64,000 nucleotides of DNA from positions 149,001-213,000 of the forward strand of contig JAQGDQ010000243.1 of assembly GCA_030141605.1 (NCBI GenBank), written 5' to 3'. Below the pieces are notes generated by a model that saw only the letters and a list, made by a program, of their open reading frames with translations, was not told the DNA's origin and ran no database searches. Shown one piece after another: positions 14,547 to 23,653 of this stretch. This stretch comes from Tubiluchus corallicola. Taxonomy: Eukaryota > Priapulida > Priapulimorpha > Priapulimorphida > Tubiluchidae. The position numbers and the translations under genes were made by a program. How positions within the stretch are numbered: the stretch's first letter is position 1; every line of letters starts with the position of its first letter.

Positions 14547-17481
14547 TGAGTGTGAGTGTATGAGTGTGAGTGTGAGTGTAGTGTGAGTGAGAGTGTGAGT
14601 GCGAGTGTGTGTGTGTGAGTGTGAGTGAGAGTGAGAGTGTGACTGTGAGTGAGTGTGCGTGTGTGTGTGTTGGTGTGTGTGCATGTGTGCATGCATGCAT
14701 GTGTTGATGTGTGTGTGTGTGTGTGTGTGTGAGTGTAGTGTGAGTGTGTGTGTGTGAGCGTAGTGTGTGTGTGAGTGTAGTGTGAGTGCGAGTGTGTGTG
14801 TGTGTGTGTGCGTGCGTGCGTGTGTGTGTGTATGTGTATGTGTGTGTGCTCGGGTGAGTGGGCACGCATGCACAATTACCAACCTGTTCACACGTGCAAC
14901 TTTTCTCTCAGAAAGAAGTTGCTCAACAAGTTGCGAGAAAAGAACGTGCCATTATTTTGAACAATTTCAGAACACATAACTGCTAACACATGATGCAACT
15001 GTAGAGATAGCATTCACCATAGCTAGTTGTATTATTGTATGAGAAAATCTTTCAGGTTTTATATCACTTAGATCAGTTAAATCACAAATGACTAACTAGA
15101 GTAAAGCTTATTGAGATCGACATTCGCTTTTAGTTCATAAACTGATTTGACAGCAGGATCTTTATCTGATGGCCATTTGCCTATGATAAAGTTTAGAAAA
15201 TAATTTAGCAGTGATAGCGAATATGGGCAATTTTCCACTTTGAATTGCAAGTAGTAAAAATGTAAACACTAAATCCACTAAAAAAACTTAAAGGAAGACA
15301 GGATGATTTTTCATAAACCACCCCATTTTCAAATCCGATAAAAAGTATACAGTTTAGCACAATTAATACTGCAAAAAGCATTTCTGGTAATTAAATTATA
15401 GATTAAAAATTTACTTAACGGCGGGCGAGCCCAACTATTGATGTCGTCATAAACTAACATAATTTTCAACTGCAAAAATATTCCCTGAGGGTGTTGCGCA
15501 TGTTTGTGAAAACGAAAATTGAACTACAGTGCTGCTGTGAGATATTCAGTGTGTTGTACTAAAACTAGGCAAGTTTTAAGATCAAAATTCAAATTTCAAA
15601 TTTACTGCTGTACTCATGCTTGAGCTGTCGAGTATGTGTAGTTCATCAGAAACTAACACATCTAAACTGAGAGATACAGCACCTTTTTTGTGCAGAGTGT
15701 TTCCGAAATGCAAGCTCTAGTGCCCGTCTAACTAGCGAATGGATGCGAAATTGTGTTTATGTGGTAATAATTCTTTCACGTAACTCATTTTTGAAAAAAT
15801 AGTGTTTCGTTCCAATAAATTTGAGAGCAGATTGTTTTGACCTGCAGTTTCAGATTGGGACCGGTTTTGCTTTAATGCTGTTTTTTTTTGTTTTGTCTCT
15901 GATCGTTCTCTAAATTACAGCTATTCATACTCCGTTACCATTAAATTGCAAGTTATTTTACGCTTTTATTACGTTAGCTGACAGTTACTGAGACCAGTCA
16001 CTATATAAGTGCCATATAACGAACAAGCACAAGGTACTACACAACAAGCACTTGCCCAGCCTGCATATATATAAACACAGTTCATACCCACATAATTATT
16101 AATGACCATGTAGAAACTAGGTTTATAGTATTATTAATTGACCACAAGTAATTACTTAATCTGTTCCTACATAATCAATCATAAATTCACAATACAGACA
16201 GGCGGGACAGATCTATCAGCCTGGGGCATCATGAAGTCTTGATACGCCCCTGTCTATTACAGGTTATTTTACGCTTTTATTACGTTAGCTGACAGCACCC
16301 AATTACTGAAGTGTTAAATATGAATATGTTTTATTAACCACTTAACTAGGTATTTAGACAGTCTGTTCACTGTAAACACAACAGCTGTAGCTTTGTTCAT
16401 TACACAAACACACTAATAGTAATTGCCCTGCAAATAAAACCATTTACTTCCAGTCATTATGTCTGTTACTTCAGCTTAGTGGAGACCGAGTCATTTAACA
16501 TTGTCACTCTCATCAGCATCTACGATGTTGTGTAAATTAATGTTGGAATCAGGTCTTATATCTGTCTTTCGTGTTATTTCAGTAAATTTGAAATGATATG
16601 CTTTATAACTTTGCAGAAATTAAGTCTGCTCATAAGACACTACTGGTCAATTGCAGTTGATTTTAACGCAAAGGGCGTATCTGATTGGTGTGTATAGTGG
16701 CCAAAGTTAAGCAATGCAGAGCCTAGTCAGTATAGGAACTGGTGACCAGGGCCTATTTCATGGGGGGAAGTGGGGATACTTCCCCGGGGCCTCACCCTCC
16801 AGGGGCGCCGCGCGCCAAGGTAACATTTTTTTGCTTTATGCGAACATACTGCCTCCTCTCTCCCTCTCTCTCTCTCTCTTGCCGCACGCGCGCCGTTTGC
16901 CAGTATTGACAAGCATTAAGGACTGGTCTTGAAAATAAAGCAGTTTTTCTTTCAATTGTTCTTTCCTTTAACAACTGTATAACTCCATATTTCTCTCTTC
17001 GAAAAAGCTTCTCCGGCGTTCTAGCAGTTCAAAAATTTTCTGGACGCCAAACATGGAACGCCCCACTTCCCCAGGCCTAGCTTAGGCTGAAATAGGCCCT
17101 GCTGGTGACCATCAGTAGAAGTAACGGTTTGTTCTACCATACTGCCCTCATTGGAAGATGTAAGGATTTAAACGTGTCTGTGTCATCTCTGCCAGTTCAC
17201 GGTGTCGTCTTAGTTGATTATCCTTAATATTTGGTTAAGATCCAACTCTTGTGCAGTCCTTTACATAAGATTAGCCTTGCTGTTTCTTGAATGCTGGATC
17301 ATGGGTGCAAGGTTCTGGTAGGAATGTGTAAAAGATATACACGTGTCTTTATCATATAGCTTTAGTTAGCTCAACATTCCCGATTAATAATTGTAGAATA
17401 AGAACAGTGTTCAATGTCTGACATATCATTTTCTACATCTTACTTCTGGAATAATTAACCATGCATAGTGCACTTGATTAA

Positions 17482-17516
<35 letters not shown>

Positions 17517-20500
17517 CTTTATTTAAAGTCGGCTTTTGGGTCAACAATTATCATTAGCTCAAAGTGCTATTATTGCCGACTGTAAATAACAACCTACAAC
17601 TACATAACAGAGACTATTATTACCCCACTTTTACCCTAAATACCACGCGTCAGGCAACAGCAAATACCATTTTTAAAGTCTTTGGTATGACCCGGCCGCT
17701 GGTTCGAACTCACGACCTGCCAAACGGAAAGCAGACGCATTACCTCTAGAATAAACCGTCTGGTTGATACATTAGTTTGTAAGCTCTGTAGTAATGGCTG
17801 CATGTGGTCAGTATCAGTTAAGAGTTATGCTATATGACAAAGTATTGATTAATTTTAATTTGTAACTTAAAATTATTTTCACATATTACTGACTAATCCA
17901 GCTATGCAAGTATAACATATGCATGCGCTACTAACTAACAACTGCTGCTACAAGAATAATGCTTTAGATAAAATATAATAATTTAATTTACATTTACATT
18001 ATAGTTTAATTTACATAGCTCACAGTACTAATCTAAGTAGAGTTTTGTAATTAAATTAGTAGAAGGGTGGCAGACTCGATGACCTTTTGGTTTTTTCACC
18101 ACCCTGTCTCTCTTAGTAGTCACATCATTTGTTAATGCTATGTTGATTATGTTATTGAGGCAAATAAATTATTCTGTTCTGTTCTGTTCTGTTCTGTTCT
18201 GTTCTGTTCTGTTCTGTTCTGTAATCTCAGTTGTCCTTAAGAGGTCACCAAATAATAAAAAACTGTTATTTTAACAAGACTGTTCTTCAAGTAATGTGTA
18301 AGGATGCCTGGAATGATATAATGGATAAGTATTAATATTCTAGTATTCTCTGTTTGTAGAGTAAGAAAGCTGCGATTTTAATTTGAATTTCTCAAAAAAC
18401 TGTTGTTTTTCCCTAGAGAGGAACTCAACGTCTTTCAAGAACTTGTATTTTCTTGTTGATTGGTGGCTGGAGTTTTGCATTGATAACTCTCATTGTTGCT
18501 GCTGTGGGAAAAATCATATGGCTCACCTATTTGTATTATTTCTCATACATCAAGCTGGCTGTTACTCTCATCAAATATATACCACAGGTAAAAGATTTGT
18601 CACATTTTTTTTAGTTAGTATCATAAATGACACGTGTCGAATTTCATTACGATGAATCGTTGATTTTTATTCCTAGAAAATCTGATATCAACAATTTAAT
18701 TGAATGTTTTTAACTTCTTAACTTTATATAAAAAGTTTGAATTTTTCTAAAAATAGGCGGGAGAGCAAAACTTGGGCGACGGAATGTGCCGAATTCACTT
18801 ACTTTCACATTTTCAACAAATATTGAATTGAGTTTGATTTGTAACAGTTTTCTAAGTGTATGCACTTTTACTTTTATATCAAACACAAGAACAAGTAATT
18901 AAAATATTCGCATAATTATTGATGAATATTACATTTTTACAATGATGATGAAACAAGAGTAATTAGTACATATTTAATAGTAAAGGTTTACTGGTCTGTT
19001 ATAAGTGACCTATGTTTTAGTTCTACATTTTAGTAAAGAGAAAAGAAATTACAATATGACTAAATTACCACCTGATTACATTAAATGTATAGGTTAAGTC
19101 TAACACAAAAAGACTTCAGAGTTTTACGCATGTCTATTATACTGTGCTCATGGTTTAACACTATGTTTACATTCAAGAACCCGTTTGCAAGGGCAGATCC
19201 ATGCAAACAGGGTAAAAACATATTAACTCAAGATATGCCACTGGTGTAGTTCTGGTGCCTACTGGTGTAGTAGAAGTGGTGCTGACAAGCCATTGGCGTA
19301 GCAGTGTCTAGTTTTTTGCTGGATTACTGCTGCGTTTACCTGTCTGAAGGCAGATTTCTTTTATTTTAGAATTTTGTTTGCCCAATGTCTACAATAGACA
19401 TGACGGGCGTATGATGATGATGATGACTAACTCAAAAATATTAGCTAGGTCATGACGGATTTCCCATGTGACACATTTGTTTTCACTTAAATGAAATATA
19501 AGTTATGCAAATCTTACCAACCAGAAATATTGTTGACTAATAAAAGTCATTCCAGAAATATAGCTGTTTTATCAGCTTGTATTGTAATTTAAACTGGTAT
19601 AAAACTAACAAAATTTGTAATAAAATGTAGTTCCTTCCTAACTTCCCACACCTACTGCAGCAGTCATACCACAATCTTGGTACAGATTATGCAAAACAAG
19701 GCATCATTGATAAATCTTTAGAGCTGATGTCAACATAGCTCAATCTATTATCTTTCTTCCTACCATTTCCACTAACACATCCTTCTACCCTTCCTGTGTG
19801 ATCTAACCTTTCTCCCAGTTCTTTTTTTGTTCACTCATCCATTCTTTTTTTATCAAGTTCACATGACAGTGGGCTTATACAAGCCTTTGCTTCTCTAGCT
19901 CACTGCAGTACAATTATTCCTTTATGATAACGATAGTGTATGAAACATAACAATTTAATACAGTATGATGTAATAATTTTGATGTAACTGTGTGCTTTAT
20001 ATTGTACTGAATGTGATAATAATAATAAATAAAAATAAAAAATAAAAAGTTTTAGCCAATACTGATTCAGTTTTCTGCGAGATGCTCTTGCTGGGGTTTA
20101 GCAGTCTAGATGAATAAATAATATAATATATGAATAGATTTTTGGATTAGATCTCTACCTAGTTGCAATATAAATTAGGAACCAAAGAGAACAGTTTGAT
20201 TATTATTTTGACAAATTTGACAAATATAATGCGTGTTATTTGAACTGGTTATTTGAACTGATCTTTTATTGCAGGCTTTGATGAATTACAGAAGGAAAAG
20301 CACAGTAGGCTGGTCTATAGGCAACATTCTGTGTGATTTTACTGGTGGCTCACTCAGCATTCTTCAAATGTTCCTGATCTCGTATAACAATAGTAAGTGT
20401 AGCATTCTTTCCGCATTAGAAAAATGTAATGCCATAAACTGTAGAAGTTTTATTATTGTAGCGGCCATTGTTGCCTAGTGTTAAATCTGTGTTAACTAGA

Positions 20501-21051
20501 TGGCAGTTTTTGCAGTGATTTAATGAGGACAAAGATTTTGCATATTACCTTATTTTTGATCGTCCAGTTTTAGAGCAAAAACTCCACTGGTTTTCCGTTT
20601 TAATAAACCACAAGTACCAAGTTTACATAGCAACCACACACAAGTAAATAGGCAGTAAGAGTGTTGCCATATTTTATGTTTTGTCTGGCATGGTGCTGCC
20701 ACCTACTAAGTGCATTTTGAATTATTTTTGCTTCAAACTTGTTAAAGATTTTGCCATAAAAGAAAGGACAATGGTTATCAGTGATCTAAAAAAAGGCAAG
20801 AATTTACAAGTAATCTATTTTTCTTTTAATGTGCATTGAAATATCGATTTTCAGATGATTGGAGCTCTATATTTGGCGATCCAACTAAATTTGGCTTGGG
20901 CCTGTTTTCTATAATGTTTGACATTTTGTTCTTTGTTCAACACTACTGCCTGTATCGTGACAAGCAGCCTTACGATCAACTTCCTGAAGATAGTGTTAGT
21001 GCCAATGAGACAATGCCAAAGAAACCATCTGATGTACATCTTACCGAATAA
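2447..21051 (+). CDS. CTNS: Cystinosin, lysosomal cystine/H+ symporter, complete
   Basis: Coding exons are 2447-2498, 4292-4373, 4656-4753, 9385-9472, 11606-11746, 12678-12777, 13960-14079, 18417-18587, 20275-20392 and 20855-21051. All have AG/GT borders and matching phases, giving 388 residues (human 367). Residues 1-18 form a signal peptide. A glycosylatable luminal domain (several N-x-S/T) runs to about 120, followed by seven membrane segments. PQ-loop motifs are at P144-Q145 (SFYPQ) and P283-Q284 (YIPQ). Aspartates D205 (NDVFF), D305 (CDFTGG) and D346 (MFDILFF) fall at the same numbers as the human proton- and substrate-coupling residues. The tail keeps the lysosomal sorting signal YDQL (363-366) but runs 22 residues beyond it, whereas the human protein stops one residue after. 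Known family role: export of cystine from lysosomes. Identification is close to certain; exon 1 rests on the signal peptide and phase. Confidence 0.95.
2650..2730 (+). pseudogene. LINE reverse transcriptase scrap in CTNS intron 1
   Basis: The plus frame reads [13 protein letters not shown], the conserved A-motif block of non-LTR retrotransposon reverse transcriptases (consensus D-x-x-K-A-F-D-x-V). Only this block is left, with no flanking RT motifs, so it is a very short decayed fragment. Confidence 0.5.
3200..3485 (-). repeat. Interspersed ~600-bp repeat family, partial copy
   Basis: Diverged reverse-oriented copy of the repeat seen at 38769-39402 and 46465-47157. Shared blocks include the segment with AGTCATTTGAAAC, the ATTAAAAATACGTTTTTG block and the block ending in CTTTTCTTCCC. 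It is truncated where a LINE relic begins. Confidence 0.6.
3490..3690 (-). pseudogene. LINE reverse transcriptase relic
   Basis: Read on the minus strand, one frame gives [17 protein letters not shown] followed by [11 protein letters not shown], the RT fingers/palm A-motif of a non-LTR element. After a frameshift the next frame gives TYGIHGKL, the block that normally follows about 8 residues later. The stop and frameshift show it is dead. Confidence 0.7.
5340..5545 (+). repeat. Interspersed ~600-bp repeat family, short copy
   Basis: Shares the GTTTCAAATGACTTACTGTG... AACGGTCATCG...TAAATTTACA block and the downstream GTAAGTGAT...AATTT block with the fuller copies at 38.8, 46.5 and 57.6 kb. 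Only the 3' part is present. Confidence 0.55.
6070..7050 (+). repeat. Diverged internal repeats rich in GGTCA half-sites
   Basis: Units containing TTGACxxxTTAATTTTCT... CCAAAACCTTTTGTC ... GGTCACCCAAAGG recur two to three times with a period of roughly 0.35 to 0.65 kb. The block resembles a degenerate mobile element with tandem duplication. No long open frame survives. Confidence 0.5.
7578..7745. repeat. TA-dinucleotide satellite
   Basis: Imperfect (TA)n with interspersed ATAATAT blocks in CTNS intron 3. No coding content. Confidence 0.8.
8143..8196. repeat. Short perfect-stem inverted repeat
   Basis: CTGAAATAATATAGAC and its complement GTCTATATTATTT(CTT)CAG face each other across about 13 bases. 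It may be the core of a small foldback element, but no flanking duplication was found. Confidence 0.5.
8698..8984. repeat. 72-bp tandem repeat, four copies
   Basis: ATACATAACCAAG recurs at 8704, 8776, 8848 and 8920 with almost no divergence, so the array is recent. Because 72 is a multiple of three, it is open on both strands, which creates spurious repetitive open frames. Confidence 0.92.
9293..9370. repeat. 40-bp tandem duplication just before CTNS exon 4
   Basis: GTTTGAATTTAAATTTACC occurs at 9293 and 9333, each copy followed by a T-rich stretch. The second copy ends 15 bp before the exon, so it supplies part of the pyrimidine tract. Confidence 0.8.
10322..10771 (-). pseudogene. LINE (CR1/jockey-like) ORF2 C-terminal relic
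   Basis: The minus frame opens with [15 protein letters not shown] and continues through [13 protein letters not shown], the thumb/connection region typical of non-LTR reverse transcriptases (V-x-x-L-G-x-x-L ... R-x-x-L). One in-frame TGA follows YIST, then the same frame continues to a TAA at 10322 with [16 protein letters not shown]. It is 5'-truncated with one internal stop. Confidence 0.75.
10938..11112. repeat. 76-bp tandem repeat, 2.3 copies
   Basis: Units start with ATTAAGCACTTCAGCTG-like sequence at 10938, 11014 and 11090 and contain ATGCACACGTACTGGCTT and GATCACATGGAGATTTTAAT. Confidence 0.85.
11606..11746 (+). CDS. CTNS: CTNS exon 5: first PQ-loop
   Basis: Residues 107-153. It contains [15 protein letters not shown], nearly identical to human cystinosin, followed by a basic loop (SRK) at the exon end. 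The previous exon ends in AA and this one begins with C, completing an asparagine codon. The donor is AAAAG|GTAACT. Confidence 0.93.
12060..12549. mobile_element. Non-autonomous DNA transposon (CAGGGTTCCCAC family)
   Basis: It begins CAGGGTTCCCACGG and ends CTGTGTGAACCTCTG, imperfect terminal inverted repeats. Runs of GGAAAATCCTGGAAA / TCATGGAAAAG lie inside both ends. CCTTCC flanks both ends directly. The 490-bp element has no open frame. The CAGGG terminus is hAT-like, but the flanking duplication is shorter than the usual 8 bp, so the superfamily is tentative. Confidence 0.65.
13121..13362. mobile_element. 242-bp foldback MITE with ~108-bp arms
   Basis: The first ~108 bases (TGTTATGTATTAATGCG...) are repeated as a near-perfect reverse complement ending ...CGCATTAATACATAACA, separated by about 25 bases. 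GACCA flanks both ends as a 5-bp target duplication. It sits in CTNS intron 6 and would form a long RNA hairpin in the pre-mRNA. Confidence 0.88.
13372..13455. repeat. Dispersed repeat, copy 1 of 3
   Basis: GGACCAGAACCTAGTTCATTA...CGTCTAAGATGAAACACT is shared in diverged form with 29862-29975 and 32250-32330. Confidence 0.5.
13676..13811 (+). mobile_element. 5S-rRNA-derived SINE, copy 1 (uninterrupted)
   Basis: The block ACTTAAGCAATCC...ACCTAGTCAGTATAGGAATAGGTGTCC aligns with the internal promoter half of 5S rRNA (AAGTTAAGCAA...GCCTGGTCAGTA...GGGTGACC). It is followed by a tail shared with the copy at 16678. It lies in CTNS intron 6. It lacks a complete 5S 5' half, so it is not a working 5S gene. 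Confidence 0.62.
14500..14860. repeat. GT-dinucleotide satellite, ~360 bp
   Basis: (TG)n with GAGTG and GCATG interruptions in CTNS intron 7. The HTHTHT/CVCVCV-type open frames in it are artefacts. Confidence 0.95.
16678..17176 (+). mobile_element. 5S-rRNA-derived SINE, copy 2 (interrupted)
   Basis: AAGTTAAGCAATGCAGAGCC, then TAGTCAGTATAGGAACTGGTG and ACC, match the A-box, intermediate element and C-box region of 5S rRNA more closely than copy 1. Insertion of a 355-bp element at 16747-17101 splits the C-box-like GGTGACC. The 3' body ACCATACTGCCCTCATTGGA is shared with copy 1. Confidence 0.65.
16747..17101. mobile_element. hAT-like MITE, 355 bp
   Basis: The terminal inverted repeats CAGGGCCTATTTCA / TGAAATAGGCCCTG are perfect over 14 bp. 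CTGGTGAC is duplicated exactly on both sides (8 bp). CAGGG termini plus an 8-bp duplication are the hAT signature. The interior is GC-rich and includes a short CT repeat, with no transposase. The related SINE at 13676 shows the empty site. Confidence 0.88.
17484..17758 (-). mobile_element. tRNA-headed SINE with (ATT)n tail
   Basis: Read on the minus strand, the head carries TCTAGAGGTAATGCG (A-box-like) and GAGTTCGAACC (B-box). A body ending AAATAAAGATT and an (ATT)n tail at 17484-17515 follow. The AAATAAAGATT end is the one seen on CR1-like LINE fragments at 25240 and 38105, implying mobilisation by that LINE. Confidence 0.72.
17790..18225 (+). mobile_element. LINE 3' end with hairpin and (TTCTG)n tail
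   Basis: It holds AAGGGTGGCAGACTCGATGA, then CC..TTTGGTTTTTTCACCACCC, where GGGTGG pairs with CCACCC. The element ends GCAAATAAATTA(TTCTG)n at 18174-18221. The same hairpin and loop recur at 41258 and 48940. The 5' boundary is approximate. Confidence 0.6.
18417..18587 (+). CDS. CTNS: CTNS exon 8: membrane segments up to second PQ-loop
   Basis: Residues 228-284, phase 0 at both ends. It opens with RGTQRLS (human RGGQRVS), carries two hydrophobic segments and [16 protein letters not shown]. The splice site falls exactly after the PQ dipeptide. Acceptor TTTTCCCTAG, donor CACAG|GTAAAA. Confidence 0.94.
19380..19426 (+). repeat. Perfect hairpin followed by (ATG)n: retroelement 3' terminus
   Basis: GCCC-A-ATGTCTA-CAA-TAGACAT-GA-CGGGC folds into a 7-bp plus 4-bp stem and is followed within three bases by ATGATGATGATGATGA. 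The hairpin-plus-tail design matches the LINE 3' ends elsewhere in the window, with different sequence. Confidence 0.55.
20855..21051 (+). CDS. CTNS: CTNS last exon: transmembrane segment and sorting tail
   Basis: Residues 324-388 and the stop [14 protein letters not shown] is the family signature. D346 lies in the last membrane segment. PYDQL is the tyrosine-type lysosomal signal. The 22 residues after it are hydrophilic (ending in [10 protein letters not shown]) and have no counterpart in the human protein. A GT-repeat 3' UTR follows. Confidence 0.94.
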
Positions 21052-21114
21052 CAAATTGTCGTGTATATATGATTTCTTACATTTACATACGTTTATCCGT
21101 GTGTGTATTTCTAG

Positions 21115-21295
21115 GATGTGTATGTGTGTGTGTGTGTGTGGGGTGCGTGTGTGCTTGCGTGCGTGTGTGTGCGTGTAAGGTGTGTGTGTGGGGGGGGGTG
21201 CGTGCATGCTTGCGTGTAAGGTGTGTGTGTGTGTATGCGTGCGTGCGTGCGTGCGTGTGTGTCTGTGTGTGTGCGTGTGTGTATGCCTGTATGTA
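21115..21295. repeat. GT-rich satellite in CTNS 3' UTR
   Basis: (TGTG)n with GCGTGCGTGC blocks and a run of ten G at 21190. It starts about 65 bp after the CTNS stop, so it is probably transcribed. Confidence 0.9.
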
Positions 21296-21542
21296 TTCAT
21301 GTGTCTAGTTTTATGCGATTCATCTGTTATACATGCTCATGATTTTACATTGTTGTTTTAATTTTAGTCATCAGATTGTGATTAATTTTATAAAATTTCT
21401 AGAGTTTTTATATTTTTCCGTCACATCTAGAATACTGTGGTATTGAAGCTGTAGCTGATAACTTAGTTCTTTCACAAATGCACAATGGGACAAATGCTTC
21501 TGTTCATTCAGTGATAGAATCATTGTTGAAATGCAATGCCAG

Positions 21543-21548
21543 AATAAA
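21543..21548 (+). other. Candidate poly(A) signal of CTNS
   Basis: AATAAA about 490 bp after the stop codon is the first canonical signal downstream. Further AATAAA hexamers occur near 22896, so the true 3' end is not fixed by sequence alone. Confidence 0.3.
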
Positions 21549-22965
21549 AAAATGTTTGTCGTGAAGTTCAGTTAGTATCTTTCACAACCTGACTGAGCGT
21601 CAAGTTATGAGTGATGTTTAAGTCTAAAACTGATTTATATATAACCCACAGCAAACTTTGTTTTAGTTTCAACACAATATAAAGAGCTTTTTAGCCTACT
21701 CACAGTCCTTTCTTTGAGAAAATCATATAATTGTTTGTGGTATGTGTTTTGGTCACTGGTTACAACTAAATTTCAACTATGAATTTTTAATACAATGTTA
21801 GTAATGATGATTACTCACTGTAACTATTTGCAATACAATCAACACATTTCAAAGTGTCAAAAATTAAGTTTGGTCTTTGCTTAACATTTTGTGTACTTGT
21901 CTGACTATCTGATGTCTAAACTCATTAATATTTAAATGTCGATTACATCAGTTATAATATCATTTTTAAGATTCATAATTAAAGATGCACAGTACATTCT
22001 TTTCATGAGCAAAAACTTCGAAATGATATTTCTTAGAATGCAGTGAAGTTACATTTGGAAGTGCTTATAACAAATGTGTTTGCTTTAGTTTGTTTATCAG
22101 AGAGTATAGTTAAGTATTTTATTACTGATTTTTCTTTTTTAATATATCCTTATTAATACATTAACATTGAGTAATTACGTGATAAGGTGAGGATATTTTG
22201 ATAACTTATAAAATTACGAGCTCATTATTTTGTTTAGCATAACTATTCCTCTGTTTTGTGATGATACAAGTTACTGGTTTGGTACCTTGATGTTTTATAT
22301 ATCTGGGTGGTTTAACCCTTTCAGTCCCAAATTATTTTTTTAATAAGAAATTTTTTTTTATTTGGTACTTTTGTTCAGTATGTCCATCTTGTTTACACAT
22401 AATAATTATTTTTTTCTACCTGTGCCCGTGTGCTAAATATAGCCTGTATCCCATGGGATACATTGGGATTCAATGGGAGCATAAAATGTGCTTCATTTTG
22501 CAACTGTTGATAATTTTTTAAAGTATTTAAGACATTTAGTATGCATGCTATGCTGATCTGTACAAAGTGTCTCTAAAGTACTGTACCTTGCGCAGTTTTT
22601 TATGCTATGTAGATTTTCTAGTTTGCCATTTTATTACCATTTTTAGTCTTTTGTTATTGGCTTAAATCAAAATAACTATTAACAGATCAAATAACTGTCA
22701 GTTTTAAAATTTTATTAATTTTAATCACTAATTTCTTATATATATCTAAATACCACCATATAAGATCTTATGATGAGACAATAGCCCATTATAAATGACT
22801 ATTTTATGTCAAGCACTATGAGCTCCATTGCAGATACATAAATTGTATTGTTTGCTTAATCTGTAAAACAGCAGTGTGGCTGTCGGTTAATTGCAAATAA
22901 AGCTGATTCTTTTCACTACCAAATTGAGAATTTTAACTTTTTACTTATTTACCGCGTAAGTTGCG
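21549..22965. other. Intergenic DNA between CTNS and the LRRC14-like gene
   Basis: AT-rich with no open frame worth reporting and no recognisable element. It may include the distal CTNS 3' UTR, as an AATAAA lies near 22896. Confidence 0.5.
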
Positions 22966-23282
22966 CTTAAATTATGGCATCACTTAAATTACTGTGACGT
23001 GTGCTGATGTGCTAGTATTTGTTATGTTCTACTACACGTAACATCTTAAATTATGGCATCACTTAAATTACTATGACGTGTGCTGATGTGCTAGTATTTG
23101 TTATGTTCTACTACACGTAACATCTTAAATTATGACATCACTTAAATTACTATGACGTGTGCTGATGTGCTAGTATTCGTTATGTTCTACTACACGCAAC
23201 ATCTTAAATTATGACATCACTTAAATTACCATGACGTGTGCTGATGTGCTAGTATTTGTTATGTGCTACTACATGTAACATC
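22966..23282. repeat. 79-bp tandem repeat, four copies
   Basis: Unit starts at 22966, 23045, 23124 and 23203 (CTTAAATTATGGCATCACTT). Each unit contains ATGACGTGTGCTGATGTG with a TGACGT core and ends CTACACGTAACAT. Copies differ by only a few bases. It lies between convergent genes. Confidence 0.92.
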
Positions 23283-23653
23283 TATGCCATAGCTGTGCGC
23301 TTCGAATTTTGCACATTATAATAATTTCGTCATGGTAGTTACTAGTTTTGAAGTTATTTTCATGTGTCCCTTTGCTAGAGAATGATGTTAAAACTTATCT
23401 TTGTACACATAGCTTAGCAAGAAAAATTGTTAAAAATATCCGTTATGTGCCCAGTTGTAACAACTTTAATAATAATAATAACTATTCTGCATTGGTATTG
23501 TTATGGAAAATTATAGGTTTATGATTTTGTAACTTTCAACTGAAACGTGTACCAATAAATAATGCGTAACATAAATTATATTTCGTAGATCATCATATTA
23601 ATAACATACAGAATATAATACAATAATCACTGGCTACACGTTGTTATGATAAT

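Noticed and set aside
14424-14979. Open frames of alternating H-T or C-V residues on both strands
   Set aside because: They are translations of a GT-dinucleotide satellite in a CTNS intron.
13676-17176. Functional 5S rRNA genes
   Set aside because: Only the promoter-proximal half resembles 5S, there is a non-5S 3' body, and one copy is split by a transposon.
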